Assembly: GCF_001513965.1 (NCBI RefSeq)
Contig: NZ_KQ948041.1
Coordinates: forward strand, 1 to 64,000
Direction: 5' to 3'
Length of the DNA stretch: 64,000 nucleotides
From: Streptomyces cellostaticus
GTDB lineage: Bacteria; Actinomycetota; Actinomycetes; Streptomycetales; Streptomycetaceae
In this document: positions 16,272-25,566 of the stretch, one piece after another
Layout: each line of letters starts with the position of its first letter
Numbering within the stretch: position 1 is the stretch's first letter
The notes under the pieces: model-generated
Databases searched by the model: none
Seen by the model: only the letters and a program-made list of their open reading frames with translations
Told to the model about the DNA's origin: nothing
Translations under genes and position numbers: made by a program

Positions 16272-17663
16272 GTGACGACGTTGCGCGGGACTCTGGCACC
16301 CGGCTCACCGGACTACGTCTATCTGCCCGTCGAAGTACCGCCCGGCACCGGCGAGTTGAAGGTTTCCTATACCTACGACAGGCCCACCGTCCCGCCCGGT
16401 ACCCCCGGCAACGCCCTCGACATCGGGCTCTTCGACCGGCGCGGTGTCGAGTTGGGTGGGCGGGGGTTTCGGGGGTGGTCGGGTGGGGCCCGGGCGGAGT
16501 TCTTCGTGCGGGCGGACGACGCGACCCCCGGCTATCTGCCCGGGCCGCTCGATCCGGGGACCTGGCACATCGTGCTCGGCCCCTACACGGTCGCCCCGCA
16601 GGGCCTGGCGTACGAGCTGACCATCACGCTCACCGAAGGCGAGTCCGGCCCGTCCCCTCGGCCGGTGTATCCCCCCTCCCGGGCGGCGGGCCGGGGCCGT
16701 GACTGGTACCGGGGGGACTGCCACCTGCACTCCTGGCACTCCGACGGGCGCCGCACCCCGGCCGAGATCGCGGCGCTGGCCCGCGCGGCAGGCCTGGACT
16801 TCATCAACAGCTCCGAGCACAACACGACCTCCTCGCACGCCCACTGGGCCGACGCCGCGGGCGACGACCTGCTCGTGCTGCTGGGCGAGGAGGTCACCAC
16901 GAGAAACGGCCATGTGCTGGCCCTCGGGACCGAACCGGGCACCTTTGTCGACTGGCGGTACCGGGCCCGGGACGACCGCTTCGGCCGCTTCGCCCGCCGG
17001 ATCCGGGAGGCCGGGGGTCTGGTCGTACCGGCCCATCCGCACGCCACCTGCGTCGGGTGCGCCTGGAAGTTCGGGTTCGGGGAGGCGGACGCGGTCGAGG
17101 TGTGGAACGGGCCGTACACACCCGACGACGAGGTCACACTGGCCACCTGGGACGCCCTGCTCGTCGCCTCCGTGAAGGACAACCGCGCCTGGCTGCCCGC
17201 CCTGGGCAACAGCGACGCCCACCGCGACCCGGACGTGGTCGGCCTGCCCCAGACGGTCGTCCTCGCCGACGACCTGACCCGCGAGGCGGTCCTGGACGGC
17301 CTGCGCGCGGGCCGGTCGTACGTCGCCGAGTCCCGGAACGTGTCCCTGGCCTTCACGGCGACGGCCGCCGGGGGGCGACAGGCGGGCATCGGCGAACGGC
17401 TGGCGGTGCCCGACGACACCCCGGTCACGGTCCGCCTGGAGGTCTCCGGCGCGCCGCGCTGCTCGGTCCGCTTCGTCACCGACCAGGGCGTGCTGTTCAG
17501 CAGCGGTCCACTGCCGGTGTCGGGCGAGGGTGCCGTCGAGTGGCTCACGACCCCGGCGTACGCGGCCTACGTACGGGCGGAACTGCGCCACGAGACGGCA
17601 CTGGGCCCGGTCCCGGGGGCGCTGGCCGCGTTCACGAACCCGGTGTTCCTGGGGCGTCGCTGA
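16272..17663 (+). CDS. CehA/McbA-type metallohydrolase (PHP domain)
   Basis: A 463-residue protein. Residues 1-125 form a beta-rich N-terminal domain. The PHP metal centre follows: CHLHSWHSD (150-158), SSEHNT (180-185), GEEVTTRNGH (205-214), PAHPHA (253-258) and NSDAH (313-317). PHP phosphoesterases and related hydrolases bind two or three metal ions with these His/Asp residues; the CehA/McbA branch hydrolyses esters or carbamates. The C-terminal 110 residues are beta-rich. The GTG start at 16272 follows the LLM promoter region directly. The substrate cannot be read from sequence. Confidence 0.85.
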   Translation: MTTLRGTLAPGSPDYVYLPVEVPPGTGELKVSYTYDRPTVPPGTPGNALDIGLFDRRGVELGGRGFRGWSGGARAEFFVRADDATPGYLPGPLDPGTWHIVLGPYTVAPQGLAYELTITLTEGESGPSPRPVYPPSRAAGRGRDWYRGDCHLHSWHSDGRRTPAEIAALARAAGLDFINSSEHNTTSSHAHWADAAGDDLLVLLGEEVTTRNGHVLALGTEPGTFVDWRYRARDDRFGRFARRIREAGGLVVPAHPHATCVGCAWKFGFGEADAVEVWNGPYTPDDEVTLATWDALLVASVKDNRAWLPALGNSDAHRDPDVVGLPQTVVLADDLTREAVLDGLRAGRSYVAESRNVSLAFTATAAGGRQAGIGERLAVPDDTPVTVRLEVSGAPRCSVRFVTDQGVLFSSGPLPVSGEGAVEWLTTPAYAAYVRAELRHETALGPVPGALAAFTNPVFLGRR

Positions 17664-18051
17664 TCCGGGCGCGGGCGCCTCGGCGCAGGCCGGTGATCTC
17701 GGCGACCGTGTCCAGCCAGCGGGCGACGCGTGCCTCGCCCTCCGGCCCGTCGGCCAGCTGCGCGGCCGTCTCCAGCCAGTCGCGCAGCAGCGCGGACGCC
17801 TCGGGCGAGGGCAGCGGCTCGGGCAGCTCGGCGGCGTAGCGCAGGCCGCCGGCGCGGACGACCTTCGCGACGTACGACACCGAGCGCGGGGCCACCCCGA
17901 GCCGGTCGAGGGTGACGGCGGCCGCGATGGCGCCGTCGCCGAACAGGGCGGTGCGGAAGGCGTCCTGGGTGAGGCCGTAGCGGAGCAGGACGGCGACGTC
18001 GGTGGTGGCGAGGAGGTCGTCGTCGGTGCGGGTGGTGGGCGTGGGTGGCAT
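17632..18051 (-). CDS. conserved small protein of unknown function
   Basis: A 139-residue soluble protein of mostly helical prediction. It includes VAVLLRYGLTQDAFRTALFG and VAPRSVSYVAKVVRAGG, which could be a helix-turn-helix-like bundle, but I do not recognise a family. The ATG at 18051 has a GAGG site. The gene lies 23 bp downstream of the chagasin-like lipoprotein and probably belongs to the same operon. Its 3' end overlaps the convergent PHP gene by 32 bp. Confidence 0.65.
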   Translation of the reverse strand: MPPTPTTRTDDDLLATTDVAVLLRYGLTQDAFRTALFGDGAIAAAVTLDRLGVAPRSVSYVAKVVRAGGLRYAAELPEPLPSPEASALLRDWLETAAQLADGPEGEARVARWLDTVAEITGLRRGARARISDAPGTPGS

Positions 18052-18074
18052 GCGGGCCTCGCTGGGGGTCCGGG

Positions 18075-18548
18075 TCAGCGGACCGTGACGGTGTAGACGA
18101 AGTAGGCGGCGTTGTCGTCGGGTGTGCCGGTCGCGGTGGGGACGGGGCTCGCCGAAGCCGCGGCCTCGGTGGCGCTGCTGCACCTGGCCATCGGGCAGTG
18201 CAGCAGCTTCAGCGTCGTCCTGCCCTTCTTGCGCGCGGTGAAGTCGAAGTACTCGGTGCCCTCACCACCGCCGGTGACCCCCTTGGGGCTGCCGTGGATG
18301 TCCTCCCGCTTGCCGCGGTACTTCAGGACGCGCCCGTTCGGCCACGGGTCGGCCAGATACCAGTGCTCCGCCAGGGCGGGGCTGGCGGGCAGCGAAAGGG
18401 TGAACTTGGCGCCCTTGCGGACCTTGATGGCACGCTGCTGGGCGCCGTACTCGTGCTGCCCGCCTCCGCCGAACAGGCCGCAGCCGGTCAGGGTGAGCGG
18501 GAGGAGGGCCGAGGCCGCCAGCCGGCGGGCCACTGTTGATGTGCGCAC
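18075..18548 (-). CDS. lipoprotein with chagasin-like (I42) inhibitor domain
   Basis: A 157-residue lipoprotein with a short signal peptide and lipobox LTGC (Cys23). The mature part reads KVRKGAKFTLSLPASPA, then WYLADPWPNGRVLKY and GGGEGTEYFDFTARKKG, which fits the chagasin/inhibitor I42 beta-sandwich. Chagasins block papain-like cysteine peptidases with three loops. The gene starts 12 bp after the papain-like peptidase gene ends. A peptidase and a matching inhibitor in one operon suggest an effector and its immunity protein; the inhibitor would act on the outer face of the membrane. The I42 assignment is by pattern only. Confidence 0.7.
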   Translation of the reverse strand: MRTSTVARRLAASALLPLTLTGCGLFGGGGQHEYGAQQRAIKVRKGAKFTLSLPASPALAEHWYLADPWPNGRVLKYRGKREDIHGSPKGVTGGGEGTEYFDFTARKKGRTTLKLLHCPMARCSSATEAAASASPVPTATGTPDDNAAYFVYTVTVR

Positions 18549-18560
18549 GGTCAGTCCTGG

Positions 18561-20153
18561 TCAGTTCTGGTCGATGTAGACGCGGTTGACGTTGTCGAAG
18601 CGGTTGTCGCAGGCGCCGCTGAGGTCGCCCTTGACGAAGTCGTCCTCGCTGACCCAGGTGGTGGTGCCCCAGGGGTTGTAGACCTGGAGCTTGTCGCCCT
18701 CCTGGCCGACGATCATCATGCCGTGGCCGACCCAGTCGCCGTTCTTCTCATGCCCCTCGACGTTGATGGGCACGGGCTTGCCCTCGGCGACGGACTTCTC
18801 GATGTCGGTCAGCACGTCACGGCGGTCGTCGGCGCCGTTCATGTCGTGCGACTCGTAGTGGTCACCGGTGTGCGGGCTCAGTTCCTTGTTGGAGATGTCG
18901 ACCTGGCCGTCGGAGTCCATGCCGGCCGGGGTGTCGCTCCAGAAGTGGGTGTAGTCGCCGTCACCCTCCTCGTGCATCCGGTACTGCTCGTCGTGGAGCC
19001 GCTTGCGGAAGTGCGCGGGGTCGGCGTCCTGGCCGGTCGGGCCGCCGGTCAGCTGGAGGGCGTAGACCGGGTCGACCATGGCCCGTGCCGTGACGGTCGA
19101 GGACGGCACGCAGGTCGCGGCGTCCTGCGACCACCGCTGGTTGCCGAACGTCTGGTCGTCGGTGTTGCGGTTGGAGCCGTTGGTGTTCTTGCCTTCGTCG
19201 GTCAGGCTGTCCGTCTGGGTGGTGACCGGCGCCAGATGGTCCTCCAGCCACGCCGGGTCCTTGCCGTGGATCTTCCCGTCGAACTTCTCGACGTCGTCCA
19301 CGGAGTAGCCCGAGGCGAGGGCCTTCAGGATGTACGCCTTCTCCTGCGGGGTGGAGGCGTTCGCCATCAGGTGGTCCATGCGGGCCCGGTCGGCGGCCGA
19401 GAGGCGGTCCATGGCACGGCCGGAGCGTTCGAGGTCGTTGGCGCTGAGGATCTCGTTCATCTCGGGGTCGCCGTCGGGGTTGCTGGTGTCGGCCAGCGCC
19501 AGCCGGTCGGCGGCAGTGAGCCCGTCGGCGTCGAGCTTCCCGGCCCGCGCCTCGGACGCCCACTTGTTCAGGTCCCGGGCCGCTGCGCGGGCGGCGTCGT
19601 CGGCGGCGACGGCGGCCTTGAGCAGCAGGTCGACGCCCGCGGAGGCGACGGAGCGGGCCTTCAGCCGGGTGCTCTCCTCGTCGTCGTCCTCGTACCAGTC
19701 GTCGAAGAAGCCGTCCTTGCCGCCGAGCGTGGTGCGCGCCTGGCGCAACTTGGACCGCCCGTCGCGGTCCTGGTCCTGCGCGCTCTTGACCGAGTCGGCG
19801 AGCTTCAGCAGCGCCTTGGCGCCGCCCTCGAACGCGTCGGACATCTGCTGCGCGTCCCGGGAGGCGGCGGCCACCACATCGGAGGCGAGGACGCTCGTCT
19901 TGCCGACCCACACCTCGGGCAGCCCCTTGCGGGCCACCTTGTCGACGCGGTCCCGCACATGGCCGGCGTCGTCGCACTGGCCGCGGTAGCGCTTGGCCAG
20001 CGACTCCAGCGTCGCGTGGTCACCGGCCGGCGCGGACACCCCGAGGGCGTCGTCGATCGCGTCGATCAGGTCGTTCTTGCTGTCGGCCGAGGAGATGCGC
20101 TTGCACAGGCCGTCGAGCCGCTTGCGGCGGTCGGTGGTGTCCTCCGTCGTCAT
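18561..20153 (-). CDS. papain-like cysteine peptidase, putative type VII secreted effector
   Basis: A 530-residue protein. Residues 1-310 are helical and acidic, without a signal peptide. The C-terminal third looks like a papain-fold peptidase: QDAATCVPSST gives Cys348, GHGMMIVG gives His477 and YNPWG gives Asn493, in the right order. The upstream gene encodes a WXG100-like protein and the downstream gene a chagasin-like lipoprotein. Lack of a Sec signal together with a WXG100-like partner points to type VII secretion. The ATG at 20153 gives the start MTTEDTTDRR; longer starts are unlikely. The target, whether protein or peptidoglycan peptide, is unknown. Confidence 0.72.
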   Translation of the reverse strand: MTTEDTTDRRKRLDGLCKRISSADSKNDLIDAIDDALGVSAPAGDHATLESLAKRYRGQCDDAGHVRDRVDKVARKGLPEVWVGKTSVLASDVVAAASRDAQQMSDAFEGGAKALLKLADSVKSAQDQDRDGRSKLRQARTTLGGKDGFFDDWYEDDDEESTRLKARSVASAGVDLLLKAAVAADDAARAAARDLNKWASEARAGKLDADGLTAADRLALADTSNPDGDPEMNEILSANDLERSGRAMDRLSAADRARMDHLMANASTPQEKAYILKALASGYSVDDVEKFDGKIHGKDPAWLEDHLAPVTTQTDSLTDEGKNTNGSNRNTDDQTFGNQRWSQDAATCVPSSTVTARAMVDPVYALQLTGGPTGQDADPAHFRKRLHDEQYRMHEEGDGDYTHFWSDTPAGMDSDGQVDISNKELSPHTGDHYESHDMNGADDRRDVLTDIEKSVAEGKPVPINVEGHEKNGDWVGHGMMIVGQEGDKLQVYNPWGTTTWVSEDDFVKGDLSGACDNRFDNVNRVYIDQN

Positions 20154-20166
20154 CGCGCGCCGCCCC

Positions 20167-20541
20167 TCAGTACGCGGCCAGCGCCGACGGGCGGGTGGCG
20201 TGTGCGGGCATGGTGGTGAGGTAGCTGTCACCGGCGGGCACACTGCGGACGGAGGTGTCGACCAGGCCGTCGCTCTCGCCGTACGCCCCCTTGGACAGGC
20301 GCACCTTGTCCGCCAGTTCGTGCAGCGCCGACTCGAGCGTCTTGGCCTCCGCCTCCCAGGCGGCGGCGTACGCGTTGAACGCCGCGGCCGAGTCCGGGCC
20401 GCCCAGCGCGTCGTTCATGTAGCAGAGTCCGGGTTCGATCGCCTTGCGGATCTTCCCGGTGTCGTCGCCCGCGCCGTCCAGTTCCTTCGCCTGGCCGGAC
20501 ATGCCGGACTTGACCTGGTAGCCGTCCGAAGACGCGCCCAT
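20167..20541 (-). CDS. WXG100-like small secreted protein
   Basis: A 124-residue helical protein. Two long helices (about residues 10-35 and 50-85, including AFNAYAAAWEAEAKTLESAL) form the hairpin expected of WXG100/ESX proteins, though a clear W-x-G turn is not present. Such proteins are substrates and chaperone-like partners in type VII secretion. It is the first gene of the operon and lies 13 bp before the peptidase gene. The ATG at 20541 follows a GGGGGAGC site. Confidence 0.6.
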   Translation of the reverse strand: MGASSDGYQVKSGMSGQAKELDGAGDDTGKIRKAIEPGLCYMNDALGGPDSAAAFNAYAAAWEAEAKTLESALHELADKVRLSKGAYGESDGLVDTSVRSVPAGDSYLTTMPAHATRPSALAAY

Positions 20542-20691
20542 CACGCTCCCCCGTTGCGATTGTTCACGATCGCGGGGGAGGCTAACACGCACCGGCCGTA
20601 CGCCCGTTCACCCAGCACCCGCCCCGCACAGGGTCGTCACACCATCCACGCGAGGTGCCCTCCGTGGAGCAGAGCAGGAGAAACCCGAGCC

Positions 20692-21087
20692 ATGCCACGC
20701 AACACCGACCTCAAGCACCGGATCGTGACCCGGTTCCAGCGCCACCTCGCCAACCCGCTCAACCGGCGCATCCCCTCCCAGACCCTCCTGGAGACCACCG
20801 GCCGCAAGTCCGGCCTGCCCCGGCCGACACCGGTGGGCGGACGCCGGGTCGGGGACTCCTTCTGGATCGTCTCGGAGTTCGGCTTCAAGTCCCAGTACGT
20901 CCGCAACATCCAGGCCGACCCGCACGTCCGCATCCGCATCCGCGGCCGCTGGCACCACGGCACCGCCCACCTGCTTCCCGAGGACGACGCCGTGGCCCGG
21001 CTGCGCGGCCTGCCCCGGTTCAACAGTGCGGCGGTACGGGCGTTCGGCACCGACCTGCTGACGGTGCGGGTGGATCTGACGGACTGA
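20692..21087 (+). CDS. Ddn-type nitroreductase (F420-dependent family)
   Basis: A 131-residue split-beta-barrel protein of the deazaflavin-dependent nitroreductase (Ddn) family. TTGRKSGLPRPTPVGGRRVG (about residues 36-55), FWIVSEFGFKSQYVRNIQAD and the RIRIRGRWHHGTAHLL strand are typical. These proteins use reduced F420 to reduce quinones or nitro compounds. The ATG at 20692 is preceded by AGGAGAAACC. It is close to but divergent from the WXG100-like operon, and convergent with the aldehyde dehydrogenase. Confidence 0.85.
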   Translation: MPRNTDLKHRIVTRFQRHLANPLNRRIPSQTLLETTGRKSGLPRPTPVGGRRVGDSFWIVSEFGFKSQYVRNIQADPHVRIRIRGRWHHGTAHLLPEDDAVARLRGLPRFNSAAVRAFGTDLLTVRVDLTD

Positions 21088-21096
21088 GCCCGCCGC

Positions 21097-22578
21097 TCAC
21101 CCCGGCCACACGATCGCCTGCACCTCGCTGTATGCGTGCAGGGCGTAGGAGCCCACGTCGCGGCCGACCCCGCTCTTCTTGAAGCCGCCGAAGGGCGCCT
21201 CCATGTTGCGGCCGACCGTGTTGATCCCGACCCCGCCGGCCCGCAGCCGCCGGGCCACCCGGAAGGCGCGGGCCACGTCGCCGGACCAGACGTAGTCGAT
21301 CAGGCCGTAGTCGGAGTCGTTGGCGAGGGCGACTCCCTCGTCCTCCTCCTCGAACGGGATCACCGTCACGACCGGCCCGAAGATCTCCTCCCGGGCCACC
21401 CGCATGTCGTTGGTGCAGTCGGCGAGGAGGGCGGGGGCCACGTAGAACCCTCGCTCCAGGGGAGGGCGTTCACCGCCGACGACCACCGTCGCTCCCTCCT
21501 TGCGGCCGAGTTCGACGTACGACTCCACGCGCGCCCGGTGCTCGGCGGAGATGACCGGGCCCACGACGGTGTCCGCCTCCCGCGGATCTCCCACCTTCAA
21601 CCGACCGGCGTAGACGGCGAGTTGCTCGACCAGCCGGTCGTAGACCCCTCTCTGCGCCAGCACCCGCGTCGGCGCCGTACAGATCTGCCCGCTGTAGAAG
21701 GAGAAGGTGGTCCCGATCCCCGCCACCGCGGACCCGAGGTCCGCGTCGTCGAAGACGACCGCCGCTCCCTTCCCGCCCAGCTCCATCAACTGGCGTTTCA
21801 TGTCCCGCCCGCACACCTCGGCGATGCGCCGGCCGACGACCGTGGAGCCGGTGAAGCTCACCATGTCGACGTCGGGGGACACGACGGCGGCCTCACCGAC
21901 GTCCGTGGCACGCCCGGAGACCACGTTCACCACACCCGCCGGCGCACCCGCGGCCTCCAGCGCCTGCGCCATCCGGTAGACGGACAGCGGGTCCTGCGGG
22001 GCCGGTTTCACGACCACCGTGTTGCCCATGGCGAGGGCCGGGGCGACCTTGCCGGCGGGGTTGGCCCATGGGTTGTTGTAGGAGGTGATGCAGGTGACGA
22101 CCCCGACGGGCTGCCGTACCGCCAGCGCCCCTGTCACCCCGGCCTTCCCCGCCCCCACTGCCTTAAGGGCGTGGGAGGTACCCCCACCCGCCTCGTTGAT
22201 CTGCGGCGGAACGGCCCACTCGGCGGGCTCCACGGTGGCGTACCGGCGGAAGCGGGCGGCGGCCACCCCGACCTGCATCGCGCGGGCGGTCCCGGTCGTC
22301 GCACCGGTCTCCGCGCGGGCCAGGTCGGCGTACGGTCCCATCCGACCGCGGATGATCTCCGCCGCCCGCGCCAGCACCGCCGCCCGCTCCTCCGGCTCGG
22401 TCCGCGACCACGCCCCGAACGCCTCCCGGGCCGCCGCACAGGCCGCCCCCGCCTGCTCCGGCGAGGCCTCCGGGGCCCAGCCGACGGTCTCCTCGGTGGC
22501 CGGGTCGGTCACCGGGTAGTACCCGCCGTCCGGCTCGACCCACGCACCCCCGACGAACAGCCGCTGCCCATCGGTCAC
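21097..22578 (-). CDS. aldehyde dehydrogenase
   Basis: A 493-residue NAD(P)-dependent aldehyde dehydrogenase. The cofactor region SFTGSTVVGRRIAE, the general-base Glu in MELGGKG and the nucleophilic Cys in GQICTAPTRV are all present, followed by EEIFGPVVTVIPF. It should oxidise an aldehyde to the acid. The GTG start at 22578 overlaps the stop of the amidohydrolase gene (GTGA), so the two are coupled. It is the last gene of the operon starting at 25542 that carries two regulon operators. Confidence 0.93.
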   Translation of the reverse strand: MTDGQRLFVGGAWVEPDGGYYPVTDPATEETVGWAPEASPEQAGAACAAAREAFGAWSRTEPEERAAVLARAAEIIRGRMGPYADLARAETGATTGTARAMQVGVAAARFRRYATVEPAEWAVPPQINEAGGGTSHALKAVGAGKAGVTGALAVRQPVGVVTCITSYNNPWANPAGKVAPALAMGNTVVVKPAPQDPLSVYRMAQALEAAGAPAGVVNVVSGRATDVGEAAVVSPDVDMVSFTGSTVVGRRIAEVCGRDMKRQLMELGGKGAAVVFDDADLGSAVAGIGTTFSFYSGQICTAPTRVLAQRGVYDRLVEQLAVYAGRLKVGDPREADTVVGPVISAEHRARVESYVELGRKEGATVVVGGERPPLERGFYVAPALLADCTNDMRVAREEIFGPVVTVIPFEEEDEGVALANDSDYGLIDYVWSGDVARAFRVARRLRAGGVGINTVGRNMEAPFGGFKKSGVGRDVGSYALHAYSEVQAIVWPG

Positions 22579-24305
22579 TTGGTGCTCACCGTCCCGGTGT
22601 CCCGCCCGGACCGCAGCACCCTGCCCGGTACCGCCCCGCTCACCACGTCGTCCCGGATCGCCTCGACCCCGTTGACCCACACGGCCCGCACGCCGAGCGC
22701 CCGGGAGTCCAGCCGCGGGCTGTCACCCGGCAGGTCGTGCACCAGGGTGGCCTGGCCGGCGTCGATCCGCTCCGGGTCGAACAGCACCAGGTCGGCATGC
22801 CAGCCCTCCCGCACCCGCCCCCGCTCGCGCAGCCCGAAGAGCCGCGCCGGGTCGTCGGTCAGCATCTTCACCGCCTGCTCCAGGCCGACCAGCCTGCGGC
22901 CGCGCAGGCAGTCCCCGAGGAACCGGGTGGTGTACGGCGCCCCGCACATCCGGTCCAGGTGCGCGCCCGCGTCCGAGCCGCCGAGCAGCACGTCCTCGTG
23001 CTGCCAGGTCTCGGCCCGCAGGGTCCAGGAGGCGGGGTCGTTGTCGGTGGGCATGGGCCACAGGACCGTACGGAGATCGTCATGGGCGCAGATCTCCACC
23101 AGACAGCTGAAGGGGTCCTGCCCGCGCTCGGCGGCGATGTCCCGGACGACCCGGCCCGTCAGCCCGCGGTTGGCCTCGCTGTAGGTGTCCCCGATGACGT
23201 ACCGCCCGAAGTTCGCGAGCCGCCGGAAGACGCCCGCCTCCTTCGACTCGGCCCGGCGCAGCATCTCGCTCCTGACCTCCGGATCGCCGAGCCTGGCGAT
23301 CCGCTCGGGCACGGGCAGACCGAGGACCGGCCCCCACCCCGGGATGAGGTTCAGGGCGCAGAAGGTGCCCAGGGACATGTTCATCGGGGTGAGGATCGGC
23401 ATGGTGAGCGCCACGACCCGCCCACCGGCCTTCCGCGCCCGCTCACCGGCACTGAGCTGCCGGGGCACCCGCTCGGGCACGGCCGCGTCGATGGTGAGGA
23501 CGTTCCAGTTCAGCGGCCGTCCCGCCGCCGCGCTCATCTCCACGAACAGATCGATCTCGGCATCGCTGAACTGGTCCAGGCACCCGGCGACGATCGCCTC
23601 GATCTGGGTCCCCTCGTGCTCCCCGACGGCCTGGGAGAGCGCCAGCAGTTCGGCCGGCCTCGCGTGCCTCGACGCCACCGGCTGCCCGTCGCCGTCGGAG
23701 TGCGTACTGGACTGGGTGGTGGACAGCCCCCAGGCCCCCGCGTCCATGGCCTCGTGGAACAGCCGAAGCATCTGCCGAAGCTGCTCCTCACTCGGCTGCC
23801 CGCCGATGGCCTGCGGCCCCATCGCATACCGCCGCAACGCACAATGCCCCACCATGAAGCCCGCGTTGACCGCGATCCGCCCCTCCAGGGCATCCAGATA
23901 CTCGCCGAAGCTGTGCCAGCTCCAGGGCGCCCCCTCCTCCAGCGCCACCAGCGACATGCCCTCCACCTTGGACATCATCCGCCGGGTGTAGTCGGCGTCC
24001 TCGGGACGGGAGGGGTTGAGCGGGGCGAGGGTGAACCCGCAGTTCCCGGCGGCCACGGTCGTCACCCCGTGATTGAGGGAGGGCGTGGCATACGGGTCCC
24101 AGAAGAGCTGGGCGTCGTAGTGGGTGTGGGGATCCACGAAGCCGGGGGTGAGGACGAGACCGTGCGCGTCCTCGCTGGTGCGGGATTCCTCGCCGACTTG
24201 CCCGACGACGGCGATACGTCCGCCACGTATGCCGACGTCGGCGGTGAACGCAGGCGCTCCCGTCCCGTCGACGACGGTCGCACCCTTGATGACGTGATCA
24301 AGCAT
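22575..24305 (-). CDS. amidohydrolase family protein (D-aminoacylase-like)
   Basis: A 576-residue metal-dependent hydrolase. It starts MLDHVIKGATVVDGTGAPAF, the first HxH is in DPHTHYDAQ (about residues 61-69), GNCGF follows, and the C-terminal GGSDAGAHLDRM holds the last Asp. The arrangement matches the N-acyl-D-amino-acid deacylase branch. Related genes occur in steroid and CoA catabolic clusters, where the substrate is often unknown. The ATG at 24305 has an AAGGAG site. It overlaps the aldehyde dehydrogenase by four bases. Confidence 0.88.
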   Translation of the reverse strand: MLDHVIKGATVVDGTGAPAFTADVGIRGGRIAVVGQVGEESRTSEDAHGLVLTPGFVDPHTHYDAQLFWDPYATPSLNHGVTTVAAGNCGFTLAPLNPSRPEDADYTRRMMSKVEGMSLVALEEGAPWSWHSFGEYLDALEGRIAVNAGFMVGHCALRRYAMGPQAIGGQPSEEQLRQMLRLFHEAMDAGAWGLSTTQSSTHSDGDGQPVASRHARPAELLALSQAVGEHEGTQIEAIVAGCLDQFSDAEIDLFVEMSAAAGRPLNWNVLTIDAAVPERVPRQLSAGERARKAGGRVVALTMPILTPMNMSLGTFCALNLIPGWGPVLGLPVPERIARLGDPEVRSEMLRRAESKEAGVFRRLANFGRYVIGDTYSEANRGLTGRVVRDIAAERGQDPFSCLVEICAHDDLRTVLWPMPTDNDPASWTLRAETWQHEDVLLGGSDAGAHLDRMCGAPYTTRFLGDCLRGRRLVGLEQAVKMLTDDPARLFGLRERGRVREGWHADLVLFDPERIDAGQATLVHDLPGDSPRLDSRALGVRAVWVNGVEAIRDDVVSGAVPGRVLRSGRDTGTVSTK

Positions 24306-24340
24306 GGGGCTCCTTCTCAACTCCGGGAACGGTGAGCTGC

Positions 24341-24410
24341 CCAGGGGCGCGGGGCTGCATCAATATGCGGCTCCGCCGCGTGGGCGCGACAAGCCACAAC
24401 GCACCCGCAC
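24341..24410 (+). repeat. dispersed intergenic repeat, copy C
   Basis: Reads CCAGGGGCGCGGGGCTGCAT, then CAATATGCGGCTCCGCCGCG and on to GCACCCGCAC. It is highly similar to copy D (63881-63950) and to the reverse complement of copy A. It lies between the LLM gene (ends 24424) and the amidohydrolase gene (starts 24305) in the same operon. Confidence 0.75.
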
Positions 24411-24423
24411 CCCGCAACGGCGC

Positions 24424-25542
24424 TCACACGGCAGCCCGGAACCGGGACGTCCGATGCACAGGGTCCGTATCGATCTCCGGAATCACGTGCTCCCCGATCA
24501 GCCGAATCGTCTGCAACGTCTCCTCCTTCGGCACCCCCACCGGCAACCCGAAGCTCAGCTGATCGGCCCCGGCCTGCTCCCACCGCTTGCACTGCCGCAG
24601 CACCTCATCCGGATCCCCGCAAATGAGAAGCTCCTCCTCGACGAGCAGCTCCACGAACTCGGGCGTGTACCGGGGCAGCGTCTCCGGCCACACCGGGAAC
24701 CCCTCCGGCCGGGGAAACGTGTCGTGGTACCGGAACACCAGCGAGGGCAGATAGTGCAGCCCCCCGTTGACCGCGATCTCGATCGCCTCCGCATGCGTGG
24801 GCGCGCAGATGGCGGTGGTCGTCACCATCACGTTGTCGTTGACGAAGTCCCCGACGGGCTCCGCGTTCACGACGGCCGTCTTGTACTGCTCCAGCACCCA
24901 CTCCATGTCGGAGACCTTCTGGATGCTGAAGCCGAGCACGCCGAGCCCCTTCTTCGCGGCCATGGCGTACGACGGCGGCGACCCGGCCGCGTACCACATC
25001 GCCGGATGCGACTTCCCGTACGGCTTCGGGAGCACCTTCCTCGGCGGCAGCTGCCAGTGCTTGCCCTGGAAGCCCGCGTACTCGTCCTGGAGCCACATCT
25101 TCGGGAACTCGGCGATGGTCTCCTCCCAGATCTCCTTCGTGTAGTTCATGTCGGTGATGCCGGGCAGGAAGCCGAGGATCTCGTGGCTGCCGGCGCCCCG
25201 GCCGCTGCCGAACTCGAAGCGCCCCTCGCTGAGGTGGTCCAGCATGGCGACCTTCTCGGCGACCTTCACGGGGTGGTTGACCTGGGCGAGCGGGTTGAAG
25301 ATCCCGGAGCCGAGATGGATCCGCTCGGTCGCATGGGCCAGGTACCCCAGAAACACATCGTTGGCGGAGAGGTGCGAGTACTCCTCCAGGAAGTGGTGCT
25401 CGGAGGCCCAGGCGTACTTGAAGCCGGACTTGTCCGCCTGGATGACGTACTCGGTCTCCTCCATCAGTGCCTTGTGCTCGGCCAGCGGGTCGGTCTCGGC
25501 GCGCTTGCCCACGTATCCCTGTACGAAGAGCCCGAATTCCAC
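24424..25542 (-). CDS. LLM class flavin/F420-type oxidoreductase
   Basis: A 372-residue TIM-barrel protein of the luciferase-like class. It has MEFGLFVQGYVGKRAE at the start, YAWASEHHFLEEY (about residues 43-55), VAMLDHLSEGRFEFGSGRGAG (about 97-117) and a C-terminal region that ends VHRTSRFRAAV. The HHFLEEYSHLS pattern is seen in oxygenase-type LLM proteins of catabolic clusters, so FMN or F420 use is open. The start is GTG at 25542. It heads an operon with the amidohydrolase and aldehyde dehydrogenase, and operators at 25567 and 25631 lie upstream. Confidence 0.87.
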   Translation of the reverse strand: MEFGLFVQGYVGKRAETDPLAEHKALMEETEYVIQADKSGFKYAWASEHHFLEEYSHLSANDVFLGYLAHATERIHLGSGIFNPLAQVNHPVKVAEKVAMLDHLSEGRFEFGSGRGAGSHEILGFLPGITDMNYTKEIWEETIAEFPKMWLQDEYAGFQGKHWQLPPRKVLPKPYGKSHPAMWYAAGSPPSYAMAAKKGLGVLGFSIQKVSDMEWVLEQYKTAVVNAEPVGDFVNDNVMVTTTAICAPTHAEAIEIAVNGGLHYLPSLVFRYHDTFPRPEGFPVWPETLPRYTPEFVELLVEEELLICGDPDEVLRQCKRWEQAGADQLSFGLPVGVPKEETLQTIRLIGEHVIPEIDTDPVHRTSRFRAAV

Positions 25543-25566
25543 GGCGGTTCACCGTCCTCAACGTAT

